DNA of 64,000 bases from Aneurinibacillus tyrosinisolvens (lineage in GTDB: Bacteria > Bacillota > Bacilli > Aneurinibacillales > Aneurinibacillaceae), in the NCBI RefSeq assembly GCF_001015055.1, contig NZ_BBWZ01000013.1, positions 52,064 to 116,063 of the forward strand. Reading direction: 5' to 3'. The notes beneath the pieces were generated by a model, which saw nothing but the letters and a program-made list of their open reading frames with translations, searched no databases and was not told the DNA's origin. Positions 43,966 through 53,356 of this stretch are shown in pieces. Position numbers and translations under genes: made by a program. Numbering within the stretch: position 1 is the stretch's first letter; each line of letters opens with the position of its first letter.

Positions 43966-44796
43966 ATGTCAAACGAACTTACCATAAAAGATTACTCGAA
44001 CGGTAATACGCCTACGTGGTGTCCGGCGTGTGGTGATTTTTCAGTATTGAAATGCATGCAGCGTGCGTTATTTTCACTGCAAATTAGTCCGGAAAACACC
44101 GTCTTAGTTTCAGGGATAGGCTGCAGCGGTAAAATCGGGCACTATTACGGTGGATATAGCATTCATGGAACGCATGGGCGTTCTTTGCCCATTGCACAGG
44201 GAGTGAAGGCAGCCCGGCCGGAGCTAACGGTTATTGCAGCAGGGGGAGATGGGGACGGATACGGTATTGGTGTAGGTCACCTTGTCCATGCCGCCAGGCG
44301 AAATTTAAATATTACTTATATCGTAATGGACAATGGAGTGTATGGGAATACAAAAGGGCAGACCTCACCAACAAGCCGGGTCGGATACCAGTCTTCCACA
44401 ACACCGTCAGGGAATCCGGATATACCTGTGAATCCACTGCTGTTGGCCTGGGCTTCCGGAGCTTCATTTATTGCACAGGGATTTTCGGGGGATGCGAAAC
44501 ACCTTGAGAACCTTATTATAGAAGGAATAAAACATAACGGTTTTTCTTTGATAAATGTTTTTAGTCCATGTGTTGTTTTTAATAAGTCCCAGGGCTATGA
44601 TTTTTATCGCGAAAATATTAGCTACGCAGAAAATCCGGCAAGGACGCCTCAGGAGTACGTGGGGATACTTAACCAGTCTTCCATGCCTGTAGGAGTACTG
44701 TGGAAATCGGATAACAATGATTCAATTAAGCCTGCTCAACAAATAAACAATAGGGACAATGATCTTGTAGCTTATCTTCATTCTCAACTTGTATAA
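43966..44796 (+). CDS. korB: 2-oxoacid:ferredoxin oxidoreductase beta subunit
   Basis: A 276-residue thiamine-diphosphate subunit. Cysteines for the 4Fe-4S cluster: TWCPACGDFSVLKCMQ (about residues 18-33), a further Cys in SGIGCSGKIGHYYGG (about 49-63) and one near INVFSPCVVF. The ThDP-Mg motif is AAGGDGDGYGIGVGHLVHAARRN...YIVMDNGVYGNTKGQTSPTS (about 91-135, GDGD and NxVYGxTKGQ). It forms the catalytic centre with the alpha/gamma chain six bases upstream. Substrate (pyruvate, 2-oxoglutarate or branched keto acid) cannot be told from sequence. GGGGG precedes ATG 43966. Confidence 0.94.
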   Translation: MSNELTIKDYSNGNTPTWCPACGDFSVLKCMQRALFSLQISPENTVLVSGIGCSGKIGHYYGGYSIHGTHGRSLPIAQGVKAARPELTVIAAGGDGDGYGIGVGHLVHAARRNLNITYIVMDNGVYGNTKGQTSPTSRVGYQSSTTPSGNPDIPVNPLLLAWASGASFIAQGFSGDAKHLENLIIEGIKHNGFSLINVFSPCVVFNKSQGYDFYRENISYAENPARTPQEYVGILNQSSMPVGVLWKSDNNDSIKPAQQINNRDNDLVAYLHSQLV

Positions 44797-44829
44797 CTTT
44801 GAACTAAATTATAGGGGGGTGCCCGCTTT

Positions 44830-45597
44830 ATGAATTACCAATTTGATTTTAAAGACAAAATCGTTGTGGTAACCGGTGCAAGCAGAGGGATTGGAAGGAA
44901 TATCGCCGTTGGTTTTGGTTCGTTAGGTGCTAATGTCGTGTTGGTTAGCCGTAACAAAGATCAATTGGAAGAAACCGCTGCTCTAGTACAGGACGCAGGG
45001 GGGGAAGCGACTGTTATTCCTGCAGATTTATCAGTATTAGGCAATATTCAGGAAGCAGTGGCGACAATCAAACAAAATTACCCCAGAATTGATATACTCA
45101 TAAATAACTCCGGAGTCACAAGAAGGAAACCATCAACAGAAGTGACAGAAGAGGATTGGGATTATATTATGGATCTCAACCAAAAATCGTACTTTTTTAT
45201 GTGCCAGGCTGTAGGAAAAGAAATGATGAAACAAGGCTATGGAAAAATTGTGAATATAGCTTCAGTAGGCGGAGTTATAGGAATAACTAAATCAGCTCCC
45301 TATAGTTCAAGTAAAGGGGGAGTTGTACTATTCACTAAAGTTCTGGCCTGTGAGTGGGCGAAATATAACATCCAGGTCAATGCCGTTGGACCGGGATATA
45401 TTCATACGGAGTTAGTCGCTAATGCGATAAAGGATCAAGAGTTTTTAAATACGATAACTTCCCGGACACCGAGCAGGCGATTAGGAAATCCTGATGAGGT
45501 TGTGGGTGGAGTTCTATACCTTGCTTCTGATTTAGCAAACTACGTAACCGGCCATACATTAATGATTGACGGCGGCCTTACCGCATACGGGGTCTGA
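44830..45597 (+). CDS. Short-chain dehydrogenase/reductase
   Basis: A 255-residue classical SDR: VVVTGASRGIGRNIAVGF (NAD(P) loop, about residues 12-29), NNSGVTRRKPS, catalytic Ser in IVNIASVGGVIG (about 140), Y-x-x-x-K in PYSSSKGGVVLFTK (about 157-161) and GPGYIHTELV. The Asn-type active site and DGGLTAYGV ending resemble gluconate 5-dehydrogenase and related sugar-acid dehydrogenases. It sits 33 bases after korB and is co-transcribed, so it may oxidise a hydroxy acid that feeds the ferredoxin enzyme. GGGGGTG precedes ATG 44830. Confidence 0.92.
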   Translation: MNYQFDFKDKIVVVTGASRGIGRNIAVGFGSLGANVVLVSRNKDQLEETAALVQDAGGEATVIPADLSVLGNIQEAVATIKQNYPRIDILINNSGVTRRKPSTEVTEEDWDYIMDLNQKSYFFMCQAVGKEMMKQGYGKIVNIASVGGVIGITKSAPYSSSKGGVVLFTKVLACEWAKYNIQVNAVGPGYIHTELVANAIKDQEFLNTITSRTPSRRLGNPDEVVGGVLYLASDLANYVTGHTLMIDGGLTAYGV

Positions 45598-45684
45598 TTC
45601 CCGGAAGTTCCCCAGGCCACAGGGGGCGTAGTTTCGGCTGCCCCCCAGCCTATCTGTTTAATCATGAAAGGTAGGGCGATTCAT

Positions 45685-46344
45685 TTGATAGCCAAGCAGG
45701 TTGAGTTTGATAATCGCAACTTATATGAGCGGGTTTATATATACTTACGGGATAAAATTGTCCTTAATCAATTACCGCCAGGGTCTAGAATTAATTATGA
45801 AGAACTAATAGAGGAACTGGGAGTAAGCAAGACGCCTTTACGGGACGGAATCAATCGTCTGCAACAAGAGGGGTTAATTGAAGTAAAACCGCGGTCAGGA
45901 ACTTATGTGAGTATACCGAAAGTCAAGGATATAGTAGAAATCTATGATGTCCGGAAAGCTTTAGAATGTGAAGCTGTTCAATTGGCCAGCCTAAGTATCC
46001 CAAAAACTGAATTGAAATCATTGCTATGTGAAGCAGAGCAAGCTGAAGCAGAAATTAAAAAAGGGAATCCGGAACCGTTTTTTCAGGCTGATAGACGGTT
46101 GCACCGAACCATTATTCAATATTCAAACAACCGCCGGCTGATAACCTTTATGGAAACGCTGGAACTGCAAATCAAATGGTTTGCTATTATTATTGCAAAG
46201 AATTTTGACAGGCCTTTGCAAGCGAATGACATGCACAAGAAAATTTTGACAGCAATGTATCATTCGAAAGTGGATGAAGCTAAAAAACGAATGGAAGAAC
46301 ATATAGAGGAAATTAAACTTTATACGGTTGCTGATTATTCATAG
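45685..46344 (+). CDS. GntR-family regulator (FadR/FCD subgroup)
   Basis: The winged helix is clear: LYERVYIYLRDKIVLNQLPPGSRI, then NYEELIEELGVSKTPLRDGINRLQQEGLIEVKPRSGTYV (about residues 10-70), followed by an FCD ligand domain (IVEIYDVRKALECEAVQLAS, RLHRTIIQYSNNRRLI, MHKKILTAMYHSKVDEAKKRMEEH) with the metal-type Asp/His residues (D, H, H). TTG at 45685 has GGTAGGG seven bases upstream; ATG at 45664 lacks a site. Closing the cluster, it is the likely repressor at the two CTGATATATCAG sites, released by a pathway acid. Confidence 0.9.
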   Translation: MIAKQVEFDNRNLYERVYIYLRDKIVLNQLPPGSRINYEELIEELGVSKTPLRDGINRLQQEGLIEVKPRSGTYVSIPKVKDIVEIYDVRKALECEAVQLASLSIPKTELKSLLCEAEQAEAEIKKGNPEPFFQADRRLHRTIIQYSNNRRLITFMETLELQIKWFAIIIAKNFDRPLQANDMHKKILTAMYHSKVDEAKKRMEEHIEEIKLYTVADYS

Positions 46345-46432
46345 CCGTACTCAAAGGATTTTGACGCTACCGCTATTCTTGTTGTATATTTCTTAGTGAA
46401 GTGTAATTTTGATAGACTGCTGCACAGAAGCG

Positions 46433-46466
46433 ATCTTCTAGTAACATTACTAGAAGATTTTTATTT
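46433..46466 (+). terminator. Intrinsic terminator after the GntR gene
   Basis: ATCTTCTAGTAA (46433-46444) pairs with TTACTAGAAGAT (46447-46458), then TTTATTTAA. Confidence 0.85.
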
Positions 46467-46547
46467 AATCTTTTATTTCCATGGGTTTATCCCGCAAATA
46501 GATAAGATATCATGTTAAAACAGATGATTAATAAAGGAGTACCTCTG

Positions 46548-48683
46548 ATGAAGACATTAGTTCTTGCTGAAAAACCGAGCGTGGCCAAAGAGATTGCCCG
46601 TGTGCTCGGCTGCCACCAAAAGCATAAAAATCACATAGAAGGGCCCCAGTACGTAGTAACCTGGGCGCTCGGCCACCTTGTCACGCTCGCTGAACCGGAA
46701 GAATATGATCCGAAATATAAAACATGGAAGCTTGAGGATCTGCCTATTCTTCCACAATCCATGCGCCTCAAAGTAATGAAAGAAACGTCCCACCAATTTC
46801 GCGCCGTCTCCCAGTTAGCGAAACGGCAGGACATTAAGGAATTAATTATCGCAACGGATGCCGGCCGGGAAGGGGAGCTAGTCGCCCGCTGGATAATGGA
46901 AATGGTAAATTGGAAAAAACCGTTTAAACGCCTGTGGATTTCTTCCCAGACAGACAAAGCAATTAAAGAAGGCTTCGCCAGCCTTAAACCGGGCGCCGCA
47001 TACAATGACCTCTATCAATCCGCCGTATGCCGGGCGGAAGCGGACTGGCTTATCGGCCTTAACGTCACACGCGCTCTCACAAGCAAATACAATGCCCAGC
47101 TGGCGGCCGGGCGCGTGCAGACGCCGACCCTCGCCATGATGGTGGAGCGTGAAAAAGAAATCCGGGCCTTTCAGCCGGTTGAATACTGGACCATTCAGGC
47201 TGACTTCGGCTCATTTACCGGGATGTGGCGGTCTTCCGCCAACCAGGAAAGCCGAATTTTCGACAGAGCAAAAGCAGAAGCGATTCAGCATAAAACTTCT
47301 GATAAACAGGGCAAAGTGACCCGGGTAAAAACAACCGAGAAAATCGAACCCCAGCCGCTTGCTTACGATTTAACAGAATTGCAGAGGGACGCGAACAAAC
47401 GGTACGGATTTTCTGCCAAACAAACATCCAATGTGCTGCAAAGGCTGTATGAACAGCACAAGCTCGTAACGTATCCGAGAACGGATTCCCGCCATTTAAC
47501 GTCGGATATGGTGCCGACGCTGAAGGCGCGGCTGGAAAGCGTGGGGGTAGGCCCGTATTCCGCGTTTGTCCGCCCCCTATTAAAGAAGTCACTGCCGATC
47601 AGCAAAAGAATTGTTGATGACAGCAAAGTAACCGACCACCATGCAATTATCCCAACGGAAGAACCGCTTCATTTAGGGGATTTAAGCACGGATGAGAAAA
47701 AATTATACGATTTGATTGTCCGCCGCTTTATTGCCCTTTTCTATCCGGTATACCGTTACGACAGCATCCAAATCGCCGTCACGGTTGAAGGAGAAACGTT
47801 CCATTCGAAAGGAAAAGCGGTAAAGGACGCCGGCTGGAAAGAAGTGTACGGGAAAGATGCTGACAGCCGCGGAACAGACGAGGAAGAGGATGAAATATCC
47901 GATCAGCTGCTCCCCTCGATTCAGGAGGGGGAACAACTGCAGGTAAGAAGCTGCAGCATCCAAAGCCAGCACACGACACCGCCTCTGCGTCATACAGAAG
48001 CTTCACTGCTTACACAGATGGAGAAAAACAATTTAGGCACACCGGCCACACGCGCGGACATCATTGAGAAACTGCTGCAAACCGACACGATTGAACGGCA
48101 GGGGAACCGGCTTCACCCGACAAAAAAAGGGCTTCAGCTTGTTGAACTTGTTGCCAGTGAATTACGCTCTTCTGATTTGACCGCAAGCTGGGAAATGGAG
48201 CTTGAGCGCATTGCCCGGGGCAAGGGGAATGCCGGGCAGTTTCTCGCCGGAATAAGGGAGCAAACATCAAAGCTCGTCAAGGAAATTACAATGAGCGCGA
48301 CCGAATACAAACCGCATAACGTAACCGGTTCGAAATGCCCTGACTGCGGTCAAAATCTCCAGGAGTTTAAAGGGAAAAGGGGCAAACTGTTAATCTGCCC
48401 GGACCGGGAATGCGGCTATCGCCGTTCAGCTGAGAAGCAGCTCTCCAACAAACGCTGCCCGCAGTGTAAAAAGAAAATGGAGTTTCGTACCGGGAAGGCC
48501 GGAAAGTACTTCCAGTGCAAACCGTGCAATGTAATTGAAATGCTTGAGGACAAAGGCCCGGGCAGCAAAAAAGTAAATAAACGAGAAGAACGAACACTCT
48601 TAAAAAAATACAGCGGTGAAGAAAACCTCACTTCCAGCCTCGGTGATGCTTTAAAAGCCGCTCTGGGAAAACAGGAAGAATAG
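46548..48683 (+). CDS. topB: DNA topoisomerase III (type IA)
   Basis: A 711-residue enzyme that relaxes negative supercoils and decatenates DNA via a 5'-phosphotyrosine link. Toprim: TLVLAEKPSVAKEIARVLG (about residues 3-21) and ATDAGREGELVARWIME (about 102-118). Domain segments YNDLYQSAVCRAEADWLIGLNVTRAL and LAAGRVQTPTLAMMVERE follow; the active Tyr is in KLVTYPRTDSRHL (about 310). GTPATRADIIEKLL is seen later. Two zinc ribbons close the protein: CPDCGQN...CPDRECGYRR and CPQCKKK...CKPCN (about 597-670). ATG at 46548 has AAAGGAG; an earlier in-frame ATG at 46512 has none. Confidence 0.95.
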   Translation: MKTLVLAEKPSVAKEIARVLGCHQKHKNHIEGPQYVVTWALGHLVTLAEPEEYDPKYKTWKLEDLPILPQSMRLKVMKETSHQFRAVSQLAKRQDIKELIIATDAGREGELVARWIMEMVNWKKPFKRLWISSQTDKAIKEGFASLKPGAAYNDLYQSAVCRAEADWLIGLNVTRALTSKYNAQLAAGRVQTPTLAMMVEREKEIRAFQPVEYWTIQADFGSFTGMWRSSANQESRIFDRAKAEAIQHKTSDKQGKVTRVKTTEKIEPQPLAYDLTELQRDANKRYGFSAKQTSNVLQRLYEQHKLVTYPRTDSRHLTSDMVPTLKARLESVGVGPYSAFVRPLLKKSLPISKRIVDDSKVTDHHAIIPTEEPLHLGDLSTDEKKLYDLIVRRFIALFYPVYRYDSIQIAVTVEGETFHSKGKAVKDAGWKEVYGKDADSRGTDEEEDEISDQLLPSIQEGEQLQVRSCSIQSQHTTPPLRHTEASLLTQMEKNNLGTPATRADIIEKLLQTDTIERQGNRLHPTKKGLQLVELVASELRSSDLTASWEMELERIARGKGNAGQFLAGIREQTSKLVKEITMSATEYKPHNVTGSKCPDCGQNLQEFKGKRGKLLICPDRECGYRRSAEKQLSNKRCPQCKKKMEFRTGKAGKYFQCKPCNVIEMLEDKGPGSKKVNKREERTLLKKYSGEENLTSSLGDALKAALGKQEE

Positions 48684-48812
48684 TGCTTCTCCTTCTGGAC
48701 CTGTGATGAAAAATGATTCTATATACAAGATTAAAACAGCAATTTCTTGTACATAAAGTTGAATAGATCATCTTTTTATCAAATACAAATGGGACAGAAG
48801 GGGACAGAAAAA

Positions 48813-49343
48813 ATGATAAATGAAATAACTGCCAAATATGCAAAGGAATCGCGCACGATTAAGGAACATCTCGTTCTCCCTCCGGATACGAACCACCATG
48901 GGACCATGTTCGGAGGAGAAGTGATGTCATACATTGATGACGTCGCTACAATATGCGCCAGCAAGCATGCCCGCAACCCTGTTGTAACCGCATCGACCGA
49001 CTCTGTTGATTTCTTGCGGCCGATTAAAACCGGCCACTCGGTAAGCTTCGAATCGTTTGTAACGTGGACTCATAATACTTCAATGGAAGTGTTCGTCCGG
49101 ATTATTTCAGAAGATTTACTAACAGGAAAAAGAGAGGTTTGCGCGACTTCCTTCTTAACGTTCGTTGCCCTCGGCCCGGACGGACGGCCTACCCATGTAC
49201 CGGGGGTCATACCGGAAAGACCAGAAGAAATTGCGCTTCATGAATCCGCTCCTGAACGGGTGAAGATCCGCAGAGCGCGCCGCAAGGAACGGGAGAAATT
49301 CGCCGAGGGGTTCGGTGTGCTAAAACCGTGGGAGACCTTATAA
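48813..49343 (+). CDS. Acyl-CoA thioesterase (hotdog fold, BACH/YkhA type)
   Basis: A 176-residue acyl-CoA hydrolase of the cytosolic long/medium-chain group. Seen: VLPPDTNHHGTMFGGEVMSYIDDVATICASKHAR (HotDog helix with Asn and Asp, about residues 23-56), VTASTDSVDFLRPIKTGHSV, then VCATSFLTFVALGPDGRP. It releases CoA from acyl-CoAs. ATG at 48813 with AAGGGG upstream is preferred over two earlier in-frame ATGs. It lies between topB and the add operon on the same strand. Confidence 0.92.
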   Translation: MINEITAKYAKESRTIKEHLVLPPDTNHHGTMFGGEVMSYIDDVATICASKHARNPVVTASTDSVDFLRPIKTGHSVSFESFVTWTHNTSMEVFVRIISEDLLTGKREVCATSFLTFVALGPDGRPTHVPGVIPERPEEIALHESAPERVKIRRARRKEREKFAEGFGVLKPWETL

Positions 49344-49376
49344 GCAAAGAGAAAACAGAATAACAGGGAGGACGGA

Positions 49377-49727
49377 ATGTTGGACACGAGCAGGGAAGCA
49401 CAACTCCTCTACCAGTTTTTAAAAGAAGCTTACATCCGGCGAGGCTACGTCTTCTCCGGAGCCGTCAGCTACAGCCAGATTTCAATCGACGTGCTGCGAA
49501 GCTTTGACCGCCAGTACACCGAGTGTATCATTCAGGAATTGCTTGAGGCCAGGCTTATCCAGCGGAGAGATGGGCGGGTTCATGCATATGAGCTGACCAA
49601 GCAGCAAAGAAAGCAGCTTCTGCTTGAATACGATCTCGTAAATAAATGGGCCTCAGCCCAGACCTCTTCGCAATCGCTTCGTCCTTATATAAATATTCAT
49701 GGCGAAGCGGAACAAGTTTTGCTGTAA
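49377..49727 (+). CDS. Small protein of unknown function upstream of addB
   Basis: A 116-residue soluble protein. QLLYQFLKEAYIRRGYVF, RQYTECIIQELLEARLIQRRDGRVHAYELTKQQRKQLL suggest a winged-helix-like helical fold (LIQRRDGRVHAYELT resembling a wing), but I do not recognise the family. CAGGGAGG precedes ATG 49377, and it is 33 bases after the thioesterase. It could be a small DNA-binding protein, though this is only a guess from fold pattern. Confidence 0.65.
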   Translation: MLDTSREAQLLYQFLKEAYIRRGYVFSGAVSYSQISIDVLRSFDRQYTECIIQELLEARLIQRRDGRVHAYELTKQQRKQLLLEYDLVNKWASAQTSSQSLRPYINIHGEAEQVLL

Positions 49728-49801
49728 AACGTAGGTTTGTACACCCTGGCAAACTTGTTCTACAATAGAGAAAAAATCGGGGAGAGGGAGGCTTACATAT
49801 T

Positions 49802-52800
49802 ATGGGTTTACGATGGATACTGGGGCGTGCGGGGAGCGGCAAAAGCTATTTTTGCCTTGATGAGATACGTTCGCGCCTCAAGGAAAATCCGATCGGTTCA
49901 CCGCTTATTTACCTTGTGCCCCAGCAGATGAGCTTCCAATCTGAATATGCGCTTGCCGCTGCGCCCGGCCTGGGCGGGACCATGCGGGCGCAGGTCTTAA
50001 GTTTTAACCGCCTGGCGTGGAAGGTGCTCTCAGAGACAGGCGGGCTTTCCCGTGTTCATATTGATAGTACAGGCATTAAGATGCTTTTACAAAAAATAAT
50101 AGACAAGCACCGTACGGATTTCCGGATTTTCGCACGGGCAGCCGGGAAAAAAGGGTTTATTGATCAATTGGAGCAGATGTATTGCGAAATGGCCCGGTAT
50201 GGCATCGTACCGGAAGATTTACTGGGTCAGCAGATGCAGGCCGCTCGTAAAACGGAAGGGGAGCAAAGCGCAAGGTTCCTGTCTGATAAGCTGCACGACA
50301 TGCATCTGATTTATACGGAGCTTGAACAAAGGCTTACCGGCCGCTATTTGGACGCCGAGCATTATTTGCCGCTGCTGAACGAACGAATTGCTCTTTCACA
50401 GTATATTTCCGAGGCCGACGTCTGGATCGACGGATTTGATGGATTTACTCCGCAGGAGCTGGCTGTCATTTCTTCTTTGCTCAACCAAGCCAAAAGTGTA
50501 TCCGTCGCGCTCACACTGGACAAGCCGTATGAGGATGACATTCCGGACGAGCTTGATTTATTTTACCCAACCGCGCTAACGTACCGCCGTATAAATGAGC
50601 TGGCGGAAAAACAAAACATACATACCGATTCTCCTATTTTGCTTGGGGTTCCAAACAAGACGCCCGTACGCTTTGCCCATAGCCCTGCAATCGCCCATCT
50701 GGAAGGCAGCTTTAGGGAAAGCCGCCACACATCGTTTCCGGATGAACCGCAAACGGTCCGCCTCTCTGCGGCCGCTCATCGGCGTGCGGAAGTAGAGGGT
50801 GTCGCCCGGCATATTCTTAGCCTGGTGCGGGATGAAGGATACCGCTGGCGGGATGTTGCGATCATTGTCCGCAATATGGAAAGCTATGAGGATATTTTTA
50901 CAACGATATTTACAGACTATAACCTTCCGTTTTTCCTTGATCAGAAGCGTTTAATGGTCCATCACCCGCTTGTTGAGTTCATCCGCTCTTCGCTTGAGGT
51001 AGCCCGCTTTAACTGGCGCTATGATGCCGTTTTTCGCTGCGCGAAAACGGATTTGCTGCTTCCGCTGATAGAGGGTACGGATCGAAACGAGCTTCGCGAA
51101 CAGCTCGATCGGCTGGAAAACTATGTTCTTTCCCATGGAATCGAAGGGTACCGCTGGATGGATAAACAGCCATGGCGTTACCAGATTTACCGGGGACTGG
51201 ATGATGAAGCAGCCGATTCGCCGCGCACGCAAACGGAAGAAGAGAAGCAAATCGAAGAGCAATTAAACACACTGCGGCATCGCATCACAGCGCCGCTCAT
51301 CGAATTGCAAACTTTTCTCCAGAATGCCGGCAACGTGCGCATGATGTGTGAGGGGCTTTATGCTTTTTTACTTGCGCTCGAAGTTCCGGAACAGCTGGAG
51401 AGGTGGAGCGAAGAGTCGATTGCGAGCGGCCAGCTCGGCAAAGCCCGCGAGCATGATCAAGTATGGCAGGCATTAATCGACATGCTTGATCAATTCGTTG
51501 AGGTCATGGGCGAGGAACAGATGTCGTTTGACGAATTTGCTTCCGTGCTTGACGCGGGAATGGAAAATCTTCGTTTTTCACTTGTCCCGCCCGCACTCGA
51601 TCAGGTGCTTGTAGGCAGCGTGGATAAAACGAGATTCGCCAATGTGAAATGCAGCTTTATCCTTGGCATCAATGACGGGGTTTTTCCGGCAAGAATACAA
51701 GATGATAGCATTCTATCAGAAAGCGAACGAAGCTTCCTGGCGGTGAACGGAATGGAGCTGGCTCCCGGAAGCCAGCGCAAGCTGTTGGATGAACAGTTTA
51801 TGATTTACCGGGCGTTTACTTCCGCCTCCGATCTGGTTCTGCTCAGCTATCCGCTGGCGGACGAAGAAGGGAAAGCACTGCTTCCCTCCGGCCTCGTGAA
51901 ACGCATCAAGGAGTGGTTTCCGCAGCTTCGCGAATCTTTTATTCCGGTGGAAGCTGCAGATATAGAAGGGGATGAGCAGCTTTCGTTCATCTCAAGTCCG
52001 GAGCGCACCCTTTCCTACCTTACTTCGCAGCTTCAGCACTGGCGCAAAGGATACCCGCTTCCATCCCTTTGGTGGCATGCTTACAACTGGTTTACAGTAA
52101 ATATGCCGGAGCCGCTCACGCGGGCAACCCACAGTCTCTTTTATCGAAATGAAGAGGCTCCGCTGCGGCGCGGAACAAGCCAGGCACTGTATGGCAAGCA
52201 CCTGAAGGCAAGTGTGTCCCGTATGGAGAAGTTCCAGGCGTGCCCGTACGCCCAGTTCGCTTCCTATGGGCTCCGTCTAAAGGAGAGGGAGCTGTACCGT
52301 TTGGAAGCGCCCGATATCGGCCAGCTGTTCCACGGAACATTGAAGCTGATCGGCGAGCATATTCAACAGGAGAAGCTCTCATGGGCCGAGCTTGAATCCG
52401 AAGCGCTGCGCACGCTGGCGTCGGAAAAGGTGGACGTGCTTACGCCGCTGCTGCAGCGTGAAATTCTATTAAGTTCAAATCGTCACCACTATTTAACACA
52501 TAAATTAAAAAACGTTGTCGGACGGGCGGCGCAGGTGCTCGGAGAACACGCACGCCGCAGCCAGTTTGAGCCAAAGGAGCTTGAGCTTGCCTTCGGTGCA
52601 AACGGAAAATTGCCCGCCTTGACGTTTACGCTTCCGAACGGCTGTACGATGGAGCTCGTCGGGCGAATCGACCGGGTAGACGGTGCAGTGGGAGAGCAGG
52701 GGCTGCTGCTTCGCGTCATTGACTATAAATCAAGTCAAACCTCACTGCAGCTCACCGATGTTTACTTCGGTTTGTCTCTGCAGATGCTGACGTATTTAGA

Positions 52801-53356
52801 TGTTCTCATTTCGCATGCGAAAGCCGTGTTCGGTGAAAAAGCGCTGCCTGCGGGTGTGCTTTATTTCCACGTACATAACCCGATGCTGCAGAACAGCTCG
52901 CCGATGTCAGGCGAAGCCATTCAGCGTGAACTTGGCAAGCATTTTAAGATGAAAGGGCTCGTTGTCGCCGATCGGGAAATTGTCCGGCTTATGGATACGG
53001 AGCTGGATACAGGACACTCCGACATTCTTCCTGTAAGCATTAAGAAAGATGGAACGTTCTACAGCAATGCGGCGGTGGCGACCGCTGAGCAGTTTGAGAT
53101 GCTGCGCCGTTATACACGTCGGGTGATTCGCGAAATTGGCATGAACATTACCGACGGGATGGTCGCTATCTCTCCTTACCGTAAAAAGAAAAAAACGGCC
53201 TGTACGTTCTGCTCGTACCGTTCCGTTTGCCAGTTTGATCCGCTTATTGAAACAAATGAGTTCAGAATTCTGCGCGAAGAACCGAAAGAGAAAATATGGC
53301 AGGACGTAGCCCGGCACATCGAGGAAGGAGGGATTCTGGATGAAAACGATAGATAA
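49802..53356 (+). CDS. addB: ATP-dependent helicase/nuclease subunit B
   Basis: A 1184-residue partner of AddA. With it, this makes 3' single-stranded tails at double-strand breaks after meeting a Chi site. It starts MGLRWILGRAGSGKSYFCLDEI, the AddB Walker A. VPQQMSFQSEYAL, LSFNRLAW and LRRGTSQALYGKHLKASVSRMEKFQACPYAQFA follow; that Cys (about residue 815) with CTFCSYRSVC near 1138-1147 gives the four-Cys 4Fe-4S site. The nuclease motif is LVGRIDRVD...LRVIDYKSSQ (about 957-983). GGAGAGGGAGG lies before ATG 49802. It overlaps addA by 17 bases, implying translational coupling. Confidence 0.96.
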   Translation: MGLRWILGRAGSGKSYFCLDEIRSRLKENPIGSPLIYLVPQQMSFQSEYALAAAPGLGGTMRAQVLSFNRLAWKVLSETGGLSRVHIDSTGIKMLLQKIIDKHRTDFRIFARAAGKKGFIDQLEQMYCEMARYGIVPEDLLGQQMQAARKTEGEQSARFLSDKLHDMHLIYTELEQRLTGRYLDAEHYLPLLNERIALSQYISEADVWIDGFDGFTPQELAVISSLLNQAKSVSVALTLDKPYEDDIPDELDLFYPTALTYRRINELAEKQNIHTDSPILLGVPNKTPVRFAHSPAIAHLEGSFRESRHTSFPDEPQTVRLSAAAHRRAEVEGVARHILSLVRDEGYRWRDVAIIVRNMESYEDIFTTIFTDYNLPFFLDQKRLMVHHPLVEFIRSSLEVARFNWRYDAVFRCAKTDLLLPLIEGTDRNELREQLDRLENYVLSHGIEGYRWMDKQPWRYQIYRGLDDEAADSPRTQTEEEKQIEEQLNTLRHRITAPLIELQTFLQNAGNVRMMCEGLYAFLLALEVPEQLERWSEESIASGQLGKAREHDQVWQALIDMLDQFVEVMGEEQMSFDEFASVLDAGMENLRFSLVPPALDQVLVGSVDKTRFANVKCSFILGINDGVFPARIQDDSILSESERSFLAVNGMELAPGSQRKLLDEQFMIYRAFTSASDLVLLSYPLADEEGKALLPSGLVKRIKEWFPQLRESFIPVEAADIEGDEQLSFISSPERTLSYLTSQLQHWRKGYPLPSLWWHAYNWFTVNMPEPLTRATHSLFYRNEEAPLRRGTSQALYGKHLKASVSRMEKFQACPYAQFASYGLRLKERELYRLEAPDIGQLFHGTLKLIGEHIQQEKLSWAELESEALRTLASEKVDVLTPLLQREILLSSNRHHYLTHKLKNVVGRAAQVLGEHARRSQFEPKELELAFGANGKLPALTFTLPNGCTMELVGRIDRVDGAVGEQGLLLRVIDYKSSQTSLQLTDVYFGLSLQMLTYLDVLISHAKAVFGEKALPAGVLYFHVHNPMLQNSSPMSGEAIQRELGKHFKMKGLVVADREIVRLMDTELDTGHSDILPVSIKKDGTFYSNAAVATAEQFEMLRRYTRRVIREIGMNITDGMVAISPYRKKKKTACTFCSYRSVCQFDPLIETNEFRILREEPKEKIWQDVARHIEEGGILDENDR